Below are positions 5,320-6,595 of a DNA stretch of 6,595 bases, one piece after another. How positions within the stretch are numbered: the first letter of the stretch is position 1; each line of letters starts with the position of its first letter. The DNA comes from Bacteroidales bacterium (GTDB taxonomy: Bacteria; Bacteroidota; Bacteroidia; Bacteroidales; ML635J-15), in the NCBI GenBank assembly GCA_028697515.1, contig JAQVEY010000139.1, positions 1 through 6,595 of the forward strand, in the 5' to 3' direction. Under the pieces are notes generated by a model. That model searched no databases. It saw only the letters and a list, made by a program, of their open reading frames with translations, and was not told the origin of the DNA. The translations under genes and the position numbers were made by a program.

Positions 5320-6595
5320 GTGAATATTAATATTAACATATTAAGAAGGATAACCCCAAGATGGGTAGTCTTTTTAATTGATGTATGTATAAGTTTCCTT
5401 TCACTTGTCTTATCCTTTTATCTGAGATTTAATTTTAATATACCAGCATTAGAGGCTGAATTTATTCCAACAAGCATAATTACCGTACTGGGGATTCGAG
5501 CTTTATCTTTTTTTATTGGAAAAACGTATGCTGGAATGGTAAGGCATACTGGAACAAAAGATATTATAAGAATATTAGCAGTTTTATTTATTGGTAGTGT
5601 TGCATTACTGCTTCTCAATTTTTTATGTCTTCCTCTGATGAACAGATATCTTGTTCCAATATCTGTATTAATTATTGAATTTTTTATTACTACTTTCTTA
5701 TTGTCATTTTCTCGTCTTTTGTTGAAAAATATTTTTATGGAATTTAATAATCCTAGGCGTGAAAGTGATAATGTATTAATATATGGCTCTGGAGAGCCCG
5801 CTCTTATTACCAAAAAAGCTTTTGACCAAAACAGCAGAACAAAATATCGAGTAGTAGGATTTATAGATCATCATAATAAGGTTGCAGGTAGTAAAATTGA
5901 TGGAGTAAAAGTATATCATCTTAATAGTCTTAAAAAGATAATAGAGAATAAAAAGATTTCAGTAGTCATTATTTCTGAAAAAGGAGTTTCTATTACAAGA
6001 AAGAAATACGTTATAGAAACATGTCTCAATAAAGATGTTGAAGTTAAGACAATTCCCGACATGTCAGCCTGGATTAACGGCGAGTTCAATATTAATCAGT
6101 TGAAAAACGTAAAAATTGAAGATCTTCTTGAACGCGCAGAAATCAAAATGAATAAAGACGAGATTCGTAAAGACGTACTTAACAAGACCATTTTGGTAAC
6201 TGGAGCTGCTGGGTCAATAGGAAGTGAAATTGTGCGTCAATTGACATTGTTTATGCCAAAAAAAATAATCCTATTTGATATTGCAGAATCTCCATTATAT
6301 GACATTGAACTTGAATTAAAAGAAAAATTAAATTTTGATAATTTTGAAATAATAATCGGAGACATTCGCAACGAAAATCTGCTAGACAGAGTTTTTAAAG
6401 AATATAAGCCAGAATATGTTTATCATGCTGCAGCATATAAGCACGTCCCTATGATGGAGAACAATCCTGCCGAAGCTATAAGCGTAAATGTTTGTGGAAC
6501 TAAAATAATAGCAGATACGGCAAATAAATACAACACAAAGAAATTTGTGAGTGTAAGCACCGATAAGGCTGTTAATCCAACCAATGTTATGGGTG
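5320..6595 (+). CDS. Membrane-anchored nucleotide-sugar 4,6-dehydratase (WbpM/CapD/PglF type), N-terminal part, runs off the right edge
   Basis: The frame is open to the edge: 425 codons of a protein usually about 600-650 residues long. Family members convert UDP-GlcNAc (or a related sugar) to a 4-keto-6-deoxy sugar for O-antigen, capsule or glycoprotein glycans. Four membrane helices lie at about 16-34, 48-66, 82-102 and 110-131. A first Rossmann-like domain follows from 150 (VLIYGSGEPAL, G156 and G158). The catalytic short-chain dehydrogenase domain has the NAD motif TGAAGSIGSE (G295, G298, G301), GDIR (347-350), HAAAYKHVPMME (369-380) and VSTDKAVNPTNVMG (412-425). S413 and M424 fit the S-M-K triad of the long dehydratases; the Lys lies past the edge. 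The start is chosen as GTG at 5320: the frame is closed by TAA at 5284, the first in-frame ATG (5536) would delete the first helices, and the upstream RRITPRW is typical of the family N-terminus. The exact substrate cannot be told. Confidence 0.9.
   Translation, partial: MNININILRRITPRWVVFLIDVCISFLSLVLSFYLRFNFNIPALEAEFIPTSIITVLGIRALSFFIGKTYAGMVRHTGTKDIIRILAVLFIGSVALLLLNFLCLPLMNRYLVPISVLIIEFFITTFLLSFSRLLLKNIFMEFNNPRRESDNVLIYGSGEPALITKKAFDQNSRTKYRVVGFIDHHNKVAGSKIDGVKVYHLNSLKKIIENKKISVVIISEKGVSITRKKYVIETCLNKDVEVKTIPDMSAWINGEFNINQLKNVKIEDLLERAEIKMNKDEIRKDVLNKTILVTGAAGSIGSEIVRQLTLFMPKKIILFDIAESPLYDIELELKEKLNFDNFEIIIGDIRNENLLDRVFKEYKPEYVYHAAAYKHVPMMENNPAEAISVNVCGTKIIADTANKYNTKKFVSVSTDKAVNPTNVMG

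Noticed and set aside
5343..5381. AAGAAGGA followed by ATG at 5361, a seemingly good start site
   Set aside because: That ATG is out of frame with the dehydratase and stops after six codons. The bases encode the conserved RRITPRW stretch in the real frame.
5418..5813. Minus-strand 131-codon frame
   Set aside because: It lies wholly antisense to the well-supported dehydratase gene and has no recognisable domain.

Overview
The window looks like chromosomal DNA from a member of the Bacteroidota. Four things support this: AT-rich intergenic DNA; promoters with a TAnnTTTG -7 element (one with an ideal TTTG-19 nt-TAnnTTTG layout); start codons without Shine-Dalgarno sequences; and a PorV-family outer-membrane protein beside the N-terminus of a PorU-type protein, both tied to the type IX secretion system found only in this phylum. 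The order or family cannot be fixed from this sequence.

Layout. Positions 1-1737 (minus strand) hold a likely two-gene transcription unit: a PorV/PorQ-family beta-barrel gene (625-1737), then after 53 nt the first 190 codons of a probable C25-peptidase/PorU2-like protein that runs off the left edge. Divergently, 1814-2796 (plus strand) holds pssA (phosphatidylserine synthase) and, 20 nt later, purS (small subunit of FGAM synthetase). A tRNA-His(GTG) gene with its own promoter and an intrinsic terminator fills 2804-2955.

Positions 2961-3517 contain no convincing gene. They hold a tandem array of three full units and one half unit of about 159 bp. Each unit is packed with four hairpins, and substitutions between copies fall outside the stems. 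This is the most unusual part of the window.

Positions 3598-4668 (minus strand) encode a lone 356-residue lipoprotein of unknown function with its own promoter and terminator. The 651-bp gap at 4669-5319 has no convincing gene but contains a long imperfect inverted repeat built on the word CACAGATT. From 5320 to the right edge (plus strand) is the N-terminal 425 residues of a membrane-anchored nucleotide-sugar 4,6-dehydratase of the WbpM/CapD/PglF type, probably opening a surface-polysaccharide locus.

Apart from the porV/porU-like pair and the pssA-purS pair, the genes look functionally independent. Much of the window is cell-envelope related: outer-membrane secretion, phospholipid synthesis, a lipoprotein and surface glycan synthesis. 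No CRISPR array, transposase, integrase or phage gene is visible.
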